Assembly (NCBI GenBank): GCA_963788145.1
Contig: CAWBFQ010000007.1
Span: 310,001-374,000, forward strand
DNA from: UTCFX2 sp963788145
GTDB taxonomy: Bacteria > Chloroflexota > Anaerolineae > Anaerolineales > UBA4823
DNA length: 64,000 bases
Direction: 5' to 3'
The notes beneath the pieces are model-generated. The model was not told the origin of the DNA. It did no database searches and saw nothing but the letters and a program-made list of their open reading frames with translations. Of this stretch, positions 17,213 to 26,675 are shown in pieces (position 1 is the first letter of the stretch; every line of letters begins with the position of its first letter). Position numbers and translations under genes: made by a program.

Positions 17213-17898
17213 CTGTATGGAGCTATTTTTTTATCCGGGCTGCATTCGATCGCTTTGATCAGGTCTTTCAGAGGTATATCGGATAGCGAATGCAGGGTGA
17301 GGTCAGCCTGGCTGGTATCCATCTGGCGGGTGAGGGCGTTCGGTACGGCCACGCAATACATCCCGGCTCTTTTGGCGGCCAGGATGCCGTTGGGCGAATC
17401 TTCAAAGGCGATAGCCTGTTCGGGTCGTACGCCCAGCATCTCCACCGCTGAGCGATAGAGGGCCGGGTCGGGTTTGGTCAGACCGACGTCATCTCTCGCC
17501 CGGATGCAGTCGAAATACCCCCTCAATCCCAGGCGGGTCAGGTGGCCTTCGACCCAATGGCAGGACGAGCTGGAGGCCAGCCCGATTTTCAGCCCGATCG
17601 CACGTGCATCCTGGAGGTAGTCGATCACGCCCGGCAGCGGCGGCTGATCGCCGATTAATTCCAGCTCGCGCTCGCGGCGGCGCTCGAATTCCGGCGTCAG
17701 GTTAACGGCTGGGCCGGCATGTTGGGACAGCTCAAAGACCGGGTCGTAGACTTCCTCGGCGGTGCCGATGTTGTGAGCCCATGTTTCAAATGGCAGGTCT
17801 AATTGATAGTCTCGGAAAAGCTCCTGCCAGGATTGAAAGATCGGCAGCTCGGTCTCAAGGATCAAGCCGTCGAAATCGAATATCAACGCAAGGATCAT
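17209..17898 (-). CDS. HAD superfamily hydrolase, beta-phosphoglucomutase-like
   Basis: This 229-residue haloacid-dehalogenase-fold enzyme has motif I FDFDGLILETE at the N terminus (catalytic Asp pair), motif II LASSSSCHW, motif III lysine in DDVGLTKPDPALY, and motif IV EDSPNGILAAKRAG. The helical cap between motifs I and II is the small C1 type of phosphoglucomutase or phosphatase relatives. The lack of a sugar-specific signature leaves phosphatase against small phosphate esters as the cautious call. Four-base overlaps on both sides show that it belongs to a three-gene operon. Confidence 0.85.
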   Translation of the reverse strand: MILALIFDFDGLILETELPIFQSWQELFRDYQLDLPFETWAHNIGTAEEVYDPVFELSQHAGPAVNLTPEFERRRERELELIGDQPPLPGVIDYLQDARAIGLKIGLASSSSCHWVEGHLTRLGLRGYFDCIRARDDVGLTKPDPALYRSAVEMLGVRPEQAIAFEDSPNGILAAKRAGMYCVAVPNALTRQMDTSQADLTLHSLSDIPLKDLIKAIECSPDKKIAPYR

Positions 17899-18419
17899 CC
17901 GTTTTTCGGTTTCCGCTTCAGCAGGGGTTGGATGAGCAGCCAGGCGCCGAGCAGGATCAACAATACCGGCCAGTAGGCGGTGAGGAAGCTCAGGTTGCCC
18001 AGGAACACGCTGAAGATCACGAACAGGATCAGGCTGATCAGGATCAGCGGGCCGGCGTTGCGCAATCCGTTGCGGAAGTTGCCGCTCAGGAATTCCGCCA
18101 GCAGGATGCCCAGCCCGACAAAGCCGGGGATGAGCGTCCAGGCGTAGGCCCAGCTATCCCAGTTGCCGGTCTCGTTTTGCCAGTAGAGGATTCCGCCGAT
18201 GCCGGCGACGATTATTGCCGGGACGGCTAACCAGGGCGATCCGAGCGCCAGGGCGAGCAGCAGCAGCCCCAGCCCGGTCCCGATCACATACCAGGGCCAG
18301 CTAAAGTTGAAATATTCCCAGATGCGGAGCTGTGGGTAGAATTGTTGGGCGAGAAACCAGCCGCCGACCAGGATCAGCAGCAGGCCCAGCCCGATGTTGG
18401 ATCGATTTTGACGGGTCAT
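17895..18419 (-). CDS. Membrane protein, LiaI/LiaF-like transmembrane repeat
   Basis: This 174-residue integral membrane protein contains about five hydrophobic helices, with the recurring pattern GLLLILVGGWFLAQ at the N terminus and TAYWPVLLILLGAWLLIQPL near the C terminus. This matches the LiaI-LiaF-like / DUF5668 membrane region found in envelope-stress proteins. It starts the minus-strand operon with HAD and PIG-L genes and overlaps the HAD gene by 4 bp. No catalytic residues are apparent. Confidence 0.7.
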   Translation of the reverse strand: MTRQNRSNIGLGLLLILVGGWFLAQQFYPQLRIWEYFNFSWPWYVIGTGLGLLLLALALGSPWLAVPAIIVAGIGGILYWQNETGNWDSWAYAWTLIPGFVGLGILLAEFLSGNFRNGLRNAGPLILISLILFVIFSVFLGNLSFLTAYWPVLLILLGAWLLIQPLLKRKPKNG

Positions 18420-18468
18420 TGATACTCCTAATTACTTTCAGCAATTTTCCTGATTCGAAGATGCCCTA

Positions 18469-18867
18469 CTATTCTCTGAGTGGGAAAATGCGTTCGATTT
18501 CGGCAAGCACCTGGATAAAATTGGGCGGTGCAGATGCTGTAACATTTGTCTCCAAATCATTATGCTTGTGGTGGGGAAAGCCTGTCAGTTCTGGGTGATG
18601 GGGTGTGTCATCATAGCGAAATATCATCCGTTGATCGCTGGCTTGATAATGATAACTGTACATCAGACGGACAATCGTTTCTTGGATATCTACAAGTTCT
18701 CGAAAATATAAACGTGATCCATCTAGAAAATACAGGTCGCCACGGATCAGACCAGAACGGTTTGTGCGCTTATCTAAAATAATATTTGAAGCGCTGATCA
18801 AAGGAGAGGTCGCAGCGGCTCTCAATAATGACTGGACATAATCTTCAATCAAGTTGGGCATCTTCAA
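18469..18867 (-). CDS. TumE-type (DUF6516) toxin-like protein
   Basis: This 132-residue protein resembles the TumE / DUF6516 toxin family: RSGLIRGDLYFLDGSRLYFRE followed by VRLMYSYHYQ and FRYDDTPHHPELTGFPHHKH, the His-rich segment that is diagnostic of the group. The family is encoded with a small antitoxin; here the upstream gene overlaps its 5' end by 23 bp in the same direction. Family toxins are thought to inhibit growth, with a target not settled to my knowledge. It sits between the core genes and the IS5-like gene, a typical place for such pairs. Confidence 0.7.
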   Translation of the reverse strand: MKMPNLIEDYVQSLLRAAATSPLISASNIILDKRTNRSGLIRGDLYFLDGSRLYFRELVDIQETIVRLMYSYHYQASDQRMIFRYDDTPHHPELTGFPHHKHNDLETNVTASAPPNFIQVLAEIERIFPLRE

Positions 18868-19135
18868 GTGTCTTGTATTGGCGTTCTAATAGTTTGAGCA
18901 TACCAATTTCCATACGCCAATCGCTGAAATCGACCGTCTCTTCCAATTCTGAGGCGTTCAAATGGCGCTCGAACTCATTGGAGGACATCTGATATTGCAG
19001 TTCGAATTCCTTGATGCGGGAGAGCGTGCGGTCCAGCCCCAATCGAACCATTTTCTTCTCGTTATCTATTGCAGACTCGAGTAATGGTTTTAAGATTTTG
19101 CGGTCTTCGGTTCTAATCGTTACCTGCTGATCCAT
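18845..19135 (-). CDS. Antitoxin partner of the TumE-type toxin
   Basis: This 96-residue, mostly helical, charged protein (KILKPLLESAIDNEKKMVRL, EFELQYQMSSNEFERHL) lies directly upstream of and overlapping the TumE-like toxin, so position and size mark it as the antitoxin. An in-frame start at 19201 would add a Pro/Arg-rich stretch; the ATG at 19135 follows AGGCGG and is preferred. No DNA-binding motif is obvious, so any autorepression would need another factor. Confidence 0.6.
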   Translation of the reverse strand: MDQQVTIRTEDRKILKPLLESAIDNEKKMVRLGLDRTLSRIKEFELQYQMSSNEFERHLNASELEETVDFSDWRMEIGMLKLLERQYKTLEDAQLD

Positions 19136-19333
19136 TTCTGCCGCCTTTCTAAAGGTAGGGTCATTATAACGCCGGGGGCGGGCAGGGGCAAGGCACCCCA
19201 CCCGCTATGGAAAAAAGCAATCCGGTTGATGGCGCTGGCGGAGGTATTTTTGAGTAAAAAATTTTGAAAAACCATGAGGAACCAATTAAGAGCGATCGAA
19301 TGAGATAAGGCTAAAGATGGGATCTTTATAGGG

Positions 19334-19837
19334 TCAATGCAGCGGAGGATCGATTTCATTTTCGTTGCTGATCCGGAATAGCGCGGGGCCAATACTATTT
19401 CTGACCTGGGCGATTCTTCGATTAAGGCGATTTACGAACCAGGCTATCAAGATCTGGCCGGTGGAGATCTGCCAATCTTCTGTCAGAGGCATTTTGACGT
19501 GCACCTCGTATCGATAGCCCTGCTCTTTCATGTTGATCAGCCCCAGCAAGATCAATTCGCGAAAACTGTAGCCGCTTTTTTGCTCAAGGTGCTGGAAGAG
19601 AAGATCATATATTTTTTCCATGAGGCCGTTTCGCTGCCAACGGACGTAACGGCGGTAACAGGTCTGGTAGGAAGGGTAAGCGGGGGGGAGGTGGTACCAG
19701 GGGTTGGCGGTGCGGATTTTCCAGAGGATGCCATCGAGGACGCGGCGTTCGTCGATGGGTGGACGACCGCGCAAGGCAGGGGAGGGGGGAGGAAGGAAGG
19801 GCTTGATGAGCGCCCATTGTTCGTCGGTAAGGTCCAT
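19334..19837 (-). CDS. IS5-family transposase N-terminal type protein (DUF4096)
   Basis: The first 115 residues match the IS5-family OrfA / DUF4096 start: MDLTDEQWALIKPFLPPP, RPPIDERRVLDGILWKIRT, CYRRYVRWQRNGLMEKIYDL. No DDE catalytic domain follows; the C-terminal 50 residues (VHVKMPLTEDWQISTGQIL, FVNRLNRRIAQVRNS) are unrelated to the usual second half. It is therefore a half-transposase, either the first part of a frameshift-type element whose second part is gone, or a remnant fused to new sequence. It marks the left edge of the AT-rich island. Terminal inverted repeats could not be identified. Confidence 0.7.
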   Translation of the reverse strand: MDLTDEQWALIKPFLPPPSPALRGRPPIDERRVLDGILWKIRTANPWYHLPPAYPSYQTCYRRYVRWQRNGLMEKIYDLLFQHLEQKSGYSFRELILLGLINMKEQGYRYEVHVKMPLTEDWQISTGQILIAWFVNRLNRRIAQVRNSIGPALFRISNENEIDPPLH

Positions 19838-19882
19838 CGGATCATCTGGTCGAGGGTCTGGTGGAGGAGGTCTGATGGATGT

Positions 19883-19911
19883 ATTCTAGAATATATGTTC
19901 TATTTTGTCAA
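19883..19911 (-). promoter_or_regulatory. Sigma-70 promoter for the IS5-like gene
   Basis: Read on the minus strand, TTGACA (19906-19911) and TAGAAT (19883-19888) are separated by 17 bp, 46 bp upstream of the ATG. A near-palindrome, TAGAAcATATaTTCTA, fills the spacer and -10 and could be bound by a repressor. Confidence 0.55.
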
Positions 19912-20827
19912 GCTGGGGAGGAAAAAAAGGGTGGCCGGAGACTATTATAGTGAGACAACTCCGGACAATAATTTAGGGTACAGGGCGGAGAAAAATTAGG
20001 ATGTTTCAGAATACGAATAGAAAGGTAAGGGCAAGAAACCATGCGTGGAAAATGAACATTAGGTTGACTGCTTTCTTTACAGATGGATATAAGCACTTGA
20101 TTAAAAACAGTGATCGTTCCAAATTTGGTAAAGTTTTACAGTGGCGAACAATTTCTCCCACTTCGAGCCTAAAATGCACAACTATATGGAAACGAACCGC
20201 CGTACGGCGTATGTTCGGAGCAATTTTGCCCCACTTTCCGGGAGCGCAAACAATGTTTACCAATTTTGGAACAGTCACTAAAAACATCAACTGCAAGAAA
20301 TAGGCTTATAATTAGGTATGAGAGAATATTGGGTGATCGCCTCTCATTTAGCAATCCGTATCCCTGAGAGTTTATTCTCTCAGATTCTGATTGTCAATCA
20401 GAGGAAATTCCGAAGGTAAATAATGAACCACACAATCCCATGGACATCGCTGCAGAAATAGCTGAAAGAGATTTTAAGCAGGCTTTGTTTATCAGAAAAG
20501 GAAGTAGCCAAGGCGATAATACAAGGGCTTAAAGACAATTTTATGGATCAAGGCTGGTGACGACTGGATCGTATCTTAAGAGACCATTTGGATAATATAT
20601 AGGTATACTATTATTGAACTTTTTTTTGAATAATTTAATTCAAATTTCAGTAACGATTGGCTTTCGTTATTAAGGTGTTAGATAAGTTGCTGAGGATCAT
20701 TGCAAGCTGATAGTGGTGGAGTTTTCGGCTACTATACTGCGGGGACAATGTGTTATGCGAATGTTGCTTAGGTTTGTAGTATAGAGTGATAGGGGAGAAA
20801 AAATTCTGGAAAAGGAAATACTAAAAC
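19912..20827. other. Gene-poor AT-rich stretch with tandem hairpins
   Basis: No convincing gene is seen in about 900 bp. Open frames of up to 100 codons near 20.0-20.3 kb exist on both strands and have no protein-like features. Two adjacent perfect hairpins stand out: CTGAGAG / CTCTCAG (20364-20383, loop TTTATT) and CTGATTG T CAATCAG (20387-20401). A third AT-rich inverted repeat, TTTGAAT / ATTCAAA, follows a T8 run near 20.63 kb and could be a terminator. A short run near 20.49 kb (SEKEVAKAIIQGLKDNFM) looks protein-like and may be a gene remnant. Confidence 0.4.
20364..20401. repeat. Two back-to-back perfect hairpins
   Basis: CTGAGAG-TTTATT-CTCTCAG (20364-20383) is followed after 3 bases by CTGATTG-T-CAATCAG (20387-20401). 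They share the CTGA start and lie in non-coding DNA left of the NurA-HerA genes. They may be a structured RNA, a recombination site or a terminator pair. Confidence 0.45.
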
Positions 20828-21889
20828 ATGGCTAGAAGAATATTAGAAGCCAGTATTAATCCAGAGAGTTTAAGCAAATTGAATAGGTTTATTTTACAGG
20901 AAGGTTTCCTAACACAGAAACTTACTGCTGTCGGAAGATTAAAATTATACCGTTACGCAGAAGCCTACGCAAGGGGATATCAACATCATCGATACACTGT
21001 CTGCTACCAACAGTGCACTCAAAGTAATTGATGCGGTCAAGAAAATACCACTAGATCCCCAAAATGGACAACAATTTTCGAAGAATGTTATCTTTGGGGG
21101 GTATGATGAATCAAAACTTCAATTTGTTACTTTGGAAGGGATAGTCAATATTACAAGCCATTCCTTGGTGGAAGTTACAAGGAGAGTTTATCCCCATCGG
21201 CTATATTACTGTGTATTTTTATACACGATCAAATGAAATAGTTCAAAAATCAGAATACGTAAAATATTCACTAAATGCAGAAGCTGATTCAAATCGGGAT
21301 TATGCAGAAGATCGGAACTTCTTAATCCAAGATCAATGTCCTTGGAAAATTCAATTCTTTTTATTGATGGACCATTGATCGGTGGCAATTATCAGCGTTA
21401 TTCTTTGAGATTAATTGATGAACCTTCACAATAAAAATGTAATACCGGTTTTTTTTGTAAAGAATAGCGATAGTAATCTTAGTTGTTGATAATCTTTCAT
21501 CAATAAAAAATAAATATAATTCTGATTTACATTGGTCTTATAACTTTCTAAAACCCGGGGAGAGAACAAATTTCTTCCTATATACCGATAAAGTGAATCG
21601 CAAAAATACAAAACTGTTTTGTTATATTAAACCTTTTGATCATACAAGTCCCCAAAGAATAGAAATTCACCCTGAAACATTGGTGACTTTATAAAGATTA
21701 TATAGATGAGTTCTTTGATCTAATTTATTATCTGATGCTTGTTCAAGGCGATAGATCAAATCCCCAGATCCGTCCTATTGCAATTGCTGAAAAATATGCG
21801 CGTGAAATGATAAAGACTGTAAATATTCGATCACTTTTAAAAAATACCAGTTTAGTTTCAACCATAGATCAGGAACGATTTGGAGGTTA
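20828..21889 (+). pseudogene. NurA-like nuclease, reading frame broken about six times
   Basis: Piecing the frames together gives about 350 residues ending directly before the HerA-like gene. It runs from MARRILEASINPESLSKLNR through VFGGYDESKLQFVTLEG-like sequence and SILFIDGPLIGGNYQRYSL, the latter fitting the Asp-Gly-Pro/Ser motif of NurA nucleases. It ends with RPIAIAEKYAREMI, in the place of the C-terminal histidine/alanine helix of the family. NurA processes DNA ends with the HerA translocase. Frame changes occur near 20.97, 21.19, 21.34, 21.43, 21.48 and 21.69 kb; five of six need one base removed, for example in a C4 run at 21192. The assignment rests on these motifs and on the adjacent HerA gene. 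The gene may be intact in the organism. Confidence 0.5.
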
Positions 21890-21891
21890 AC

Positions 21892-23462
21892 ATGGCATGG
21901 ATTGTTTTGGGTGAAGAAAATGGAAAAATAAAACTTGTTTCTAAAATCTCATAGTCCAAATGAGAAACCTGGTCTATTACCGAAAGGTTCGTATCTTACT
22001 ATTGAAAATAAAGAAGCGGGTTCAAAGTTTATCCTAAGAGTAGATGACAGCATTCAGAATGAACCATATAAACCTTCCCCTTTAATTGTTGATATGGATC
22101 TTGAAGGATTATATGGTGATACCAAATGCCAAAATATTATTCTTGCTTATCAGAATAAAAGATATTACAAATAGAGATGATGGAAAAATTGATTTTATTC
22201 CTCCGCAATCTATCGCCAGAAGATCAACCCAAGAGGAAATCGATATTGCATTTGGTTCAAGCACATACAGGTCCAAAGGTATTTTTAGCAACTATCCATA
22301 GTGGGCAGAACCAACTGTTATTTGATGAAAATAAAAATTTATTACTGCAAATCTTCCAGAGGATGATGTTTTTCATCAGATGCTTATATGTGGAAAAACA
22401 GGAAGTGGCAAGACTGTGGCCATGAAATATCTAGTTCAATATTTCATCGAACACTTAGAAGGTGCGGTTCTTACCATTAATGTCAAAGATATTGATTTTC
22501 TTAGGATGGACCAACCATCAAAAACAAAAAACATTCAATCCACAGCTGAATGGAAAACTCTGGGCGAAAATCCTCATGGAATTGGAAATTGTACAATTTA
22601 TTATCCAGCAAACACAACCATTGAATCGTACTATTGGAATGAATTATGAAATTGCCCAAAAAATTACTCTCAATGTTAAGACGATTGAGCCAGAAGCACT
22701 TACTGGATTATTACAGAATATTATCCGAGATTGGAGCCCAAAACTTCCCCGATATATTTCGATACTGGCAACAATACGAGATGAAAAAGGAAGAATACGT
22801 TTAGTGATTTTGTTAGATACTTTCAAAATGGTGCACATCAAATCCTACATTTCAAACCCTAAATTCTCGAGGGGATATATCATCTGTTACTTTACATAGA
22901 GGCTACTTTTGACAATATTGCTCGAAATTTAAATAATTCATTGGAATTTTTCGATAACGAAGATGCTAATACCATTGATTTTGGGGATATTCTTTACCCT
23001 GGCAAGTTATCAGTGATCAATGTTGCTGGGGAAAAAGGAATTCAATTTGGTTCAATTTTATTACGCCATTTATTAAAAAGAATTGTTATGGCAAAAAGCC
23101 AAAGAATAAGTGATACTCCAATCTTAGTTGTCATTGATGAAGTCCATCAATTTTATAATACCGAAAGTTCTCGGGAAGCACTGGGAGACCTAGATACGAT
23201 CTGCAGAACAGGAAGAAGTCAGAAAATTGGGGTAATTTTTGCATCTCAAAATCAGAATGATATTCCAAGAGGCTTATCTAATGTTATCAATACAAAGATA
23301 TTCTTCAAGTCAGATGGGATTTCAGGAAATTTATATGGTGTTTCAAGCGATGAAATTCAAACATTACGACCGGGTTTTGCAGTAGCTAATATTCACAATA
23401 TGTCACAATTAAGAATTATGAAATTCCCATTGTCTTTTTCTGGTGTGATTGAGGAGGAGTAA
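21892..23462 (+). pseudogene. HerA-like hexameric DNA-translocase ATPase, frame broken several times
   Basis: This HerA/FtsK-superfamily ATPase of about 520 residues is recovered by joining frames. Walker A is CGKTGSGKTVAMKYL (22384-22430), Walker B is PILVVIDEVHQF (about 23118-23155), and the sensor region is GVIFASQNQNDIPRGLSNV, as in HerA, with the arginine-finger-like stretch RTGRSQKIG just before it. HerA pumps duplex DNA into the NurA nuclease. The ATG at 21892 follows the NurA-like stop by 2 bp with GGAGG inside that gene's end. Frame changes occur near 21.95, 22.15, 22.26, 22.35, 22.63 and 22.8-22.9 kb; most are +1. All ATPase motifs survive, which argues against long decay. Confidence 0.65.
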
Positions 23463-23464
23463 GA

Positions 23465-23623
23465 ATGGTACCTAACAAAGTGCAAGATCAAGATTTATTA
23501 GATTTATTTTCAGACTTGATTAATGACGAAGACAGAGAATGAAATATTCAAGATCATTTTTTCTGAGAGCAATGATGATGAAGATGACTTGAAAAGTTGA
23601 TCGATGCATATGGAGATAGGTGA
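23465..23623 (+). pseudogene. Small acidic protein between the HerA-like and Rad50-like genes
   Basis: A reading frame of about 52 residues starts MVPNKVQDQDLLDLFSDLIN with GGAGGAG upstream. Two single-base frame changes (near 23.54 and 23.595 kb) must be undone to continue through FKIIFSESNDDEDDL to KLIDAYGDR and a stop whose bases overlap the next ATG (TGATG). It is strongly acidic and probably helical. The tight fit between neighbours supports a real gene that bridges or regulates the two ATPases. No family recognised. Confidence 0.4.
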
Positions 23624-25753
23624 TGATCAAGATTGATTATTTGATTAGAAGAGATGAGGGCAATAAATTCACTGAATTTCAGCCTGATAGAATCCCGACT
23701 GATCTACCAATTCTTTCATATATTCAAGGACCAAATGCATCTGGAAAAAGTACGCTTCTAAATATAATTGCACTTGCTTTTTGGGGGAATAATTTATCAA
23801 ATGAAGAATTAAATCCAGATCTACAAGAAAGAGTAGAAGCTTTAGTAAATTCAAGCCATCAAAACGTGAAATTTAAAATCGAAGTAGAAAATGAAAAGCT
23901 GGGCGTGAAATTTATTTCGGAAAAGAAAGAACTAGACAAAAAGACAATCGTTGGTTAGAAAGATTGCGGATGGTAAAGACATTCCAATTAGTGAAGATGC
24001 ATTCAAAAGAGAATACAAATTAATTTATGATATCCCAAATGACCCACTTGGAAGATTGCCATTACTTCTATATACATTGAGGGATCAGCAGAAGGATGTT
24101 GGTGCAGATATATCGAATCTGCGTGAAAGTATAAGAAATATTATTGATGAAATTAAGGTAGGCAAAGATCCTGAACAGATAAAGAGAATGAAAGAAAAAA
24201 TTAAATGAGAACGAAATTTCCTATGAAGAAAATAAAAAGATGGAAATTGAGCAGGAAAAGAAATATCGGAGAATGCAGGAATATTATTATGGAGAATTCT
24301 TAACTCATTATCTAAACCAAGAGAGGGATACTGAAATACGCATCGAGGAAATAAAGAAACATATTAATCGGGAGAAGAGAAAACAAAGCAAGAACTACAA
24401 AACGTATATGGAGCTCACCCAGTATTTAGGGAAGATTATCAGAAGATCGGAAGAGCTTGTAGAGGAGGAAATCAAACCGGTATTACCAAAATTGATCGAT
24501 AAAGACCAAAAACAAAGATACAATCTTTGGAAGAATGCCAATATCCGAGATGAAATTTTCCATCCAGATATTTACAATTCATTGAAGAAGGAATCGGATT
24601 ATTTTGCCAAATATTTAAGAGATAAGGTACTGGATGAACGAAGCAAGATATCTCAGGATTTGGAAAAGAAAAATCTATTCAAGACTTTGGTGGCTATATT
24701 ACTAGATTATAAAGATAATGAAATAACCATACCTGGAGTGAATCTACCAATAGCAGAATTTATCGATACTTTAGTAAATAATCTAGAACGATTGGAAGCA
24801 ATCACTGCGCAGCTTGACAATGTCGAACAATGTGCACAATCGTTGGAGAGTTTAGTCAAACAACTCGATGATGGGATCGAAACAGCAAACCAAATAAAAC
24901 ATAGTAAGGATTTTGGTGAAGAAGAGCTTGAAGAGATGTCTCATTTGCAAGAACTTGAGGATCTAAATAATAGACTTAAGGGTTACAGGGAGAAAATAAA
25001 AGAGTTGCGTAAAGGCAGCGACAAAGGAAGATGTCAATCTGGATGGTCATGAAAATATCTATAAGGATCTCATAAAAGACTCGGATGTAAATTTCTACGA
25101 GACTTTTCCCGAAAATCAAATAAAAGAAAGGGTAAATGAACTAAAATTAAAGTTCACTGAACAACGAGCAAAGACTGGCAATCTAGAAAGAAGATTGGTG
25201 GACGAAAAGGATGAATTAGCTACCCTCGAAATCCAAAAAACCTCATAAATACCAAGACAAATTCTCAGTAATAAATAAAATTTTGAACCATGTCCAGAAC
25301 CTGGAAAGATTGTTTCATTCCTATGATTCTTGGTTGTCTAGAATCATCGCGAACCCAGAGAAGCTAAAGAAATTATCAAAAGAGGAAACTACTTATATAG
25401 AACTTATAGGTCAGTATCTGGCAAAGAAAATTGGAAGGATCAAGCATATTCCAGAAACCTATGACGTAAAGAGTATTGATGTTATATCAAAGAAACTCAT
25501 AACAGAGCAAGGAACCATAATTCATTTCTCCGATCTAGGAACCGGTCAAGGGCAGGCAGCCTATCTCGAGACTCTGCTTAGTATGAGTGAAAACAAAAAA
25601 ATTATCGCATTGTTTGATGAAGTAGCGATGATGGATGAACAAACTCTAAAACCTATCATGAATAAATTAAGAGATTTGTATAACGAGAAGAAGCTTCTCA
25701 TGGCCATGATTGTTCAGAAAAGTAATGATGTAATAGTAGAGGAAATACTATGA
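23623..25753 (+). pseudogene. Rad50/SMC-like ATPase, frame broken about four times
   Basis: Joining frames gives about 705 residues with the ABC-ATPase/SMC plan. The N-terminal head has Walker A GPNASGKSTLLN (about residue 37). Two long charged coiled-coil arms follow (EIRIEEIKKHINREKRK; LEELEEMSHL-like; ERRLVDEKDELATLE). The C-terminal head has a signature-like segment HFSDLGTGQGQAAYLETLL and Walker B KKIIALFDEVAMMD. No CxxC zinc hook was seen between the arms. Frame changes near 23.95, 24.195 (A6 run), 25.026 and 25.24 kb (A6 run) are all +1. It starts within the stop of the small gene and its stop overlaps the next ATG. The likely role is clamp or end-tether on DNA acting with the HerA-NurA pair. 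Confidence 0.6.
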
Positions 25754-26642
25754 TTCCTGAGCTAAATGAAAAATTAACCAACGAACTAAAACATTTCTAC
25801 AATAAATTAATTAAAGTTGCTTCGGGTGCGAAAATAAAACTTATCAAAGATTCAATATTCATCACAATCATCAAACTACCTACCAACAAAATATCCAAAC
25901 TGATGTCTGATTCTGCCTAAGTAATCAAGCTTTTTTCGAAGCTGATCTAAGAGAACTCTTGAAAGGCGGATTTATTTGTGAAGCGAATAATATTGAAAAA
26001 AGGCATGAATATAACATCACAGCATTGGGTATATGGATCATCGAGACGCAATTGGGGAAAGTTGACATATTAAAATTATTGGAATTTTATCAAAACTATA
26101 AGTATTCTTCGGATATAAGTGAGAAACCATTAGATTCTAAAGAAAAAATCATACTCTTATCAATGATTGCTATGCGGAATTTTTCATCAGATGCTGCAAT
26201 GAACCTCAGCGAAATGGGCAAAAGTGATGATTGGATCGATATCTTCAATGAAATGGCTTGAGCAACTAAATTCAAAGGTATTATAGGAAAATTGGATTGG
26301 ATACCACTTGGAGCGGGCAACGAACATCCTATTAATTATATAATGAGAAGGGCACAGGATCTACCCCAGAAGACAAAACATGTTTTTGAGTTTGCAGGAA
26401 ACAGCCGATATTACTTGGACATGAATTCTACAGGTAAAGAACAAAAGATTAAGCTTATATTCCTATTTTCGATCATTTATAGCAAGATCGAATCCAAGGC
26501 AGATATCAAGAATATTCATTCATTTTTATGTAAATCAGCGTACGACAAGGGGAAGAATGTGAGAGAGAGTTTTGAATATATTGATCACGAGTGGGACACC
26601 ATCATTGAAGAATCATTAAATGATTTTTATTATGAACAATAA
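25750..26642 (+). pseudogene. Winged-helix-like protein closing the HerA-NurA operon
   Basis: No known family is recognised. The ATG at 25750 overlaps the Rad50-like stop (ATGA). The first 55 codons (MIPELNEKLTNELKHFYNKL) end at a stop, and a shift near 25.92 kb continues as NQAFFEADLRELLKGGFICE then HEYNITALGIWIIE, which looks like a winged helix with the usual strand-turn-strand. An in-frame TGA at 26259-26261 interrupts the chain, after which it resumes in the same frame (WIPLGAGNEHPINYIMRR) to 26642. It could be two genes, a read error or a real nonsense mutation. Being last in the operon and DNA-binding-like, it may be the cassette's sensor or regulator. Confidence 0.4.
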
Positions 26643-26675
26643 TTGCAATGATTTGAGATTAGGCATAATGGAGTT

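Noticed and set aside
20001..20303. Overlapping frames of about 100 codons on both strands
   Set aside because: Opposite strands are equally open, neither has a ribosome site or protein-like pattern; AT-rich spacer is more likely.
20828..26642. Wadjet, BREX, DISARM or Dnd system
   Set aside because: The SMC-like gene lacks JetA/B/D partners, and no PglZ, BrxC, DrmA or DndB-E-like sequences are present; HerA and NurA-like genes point elsewhere.
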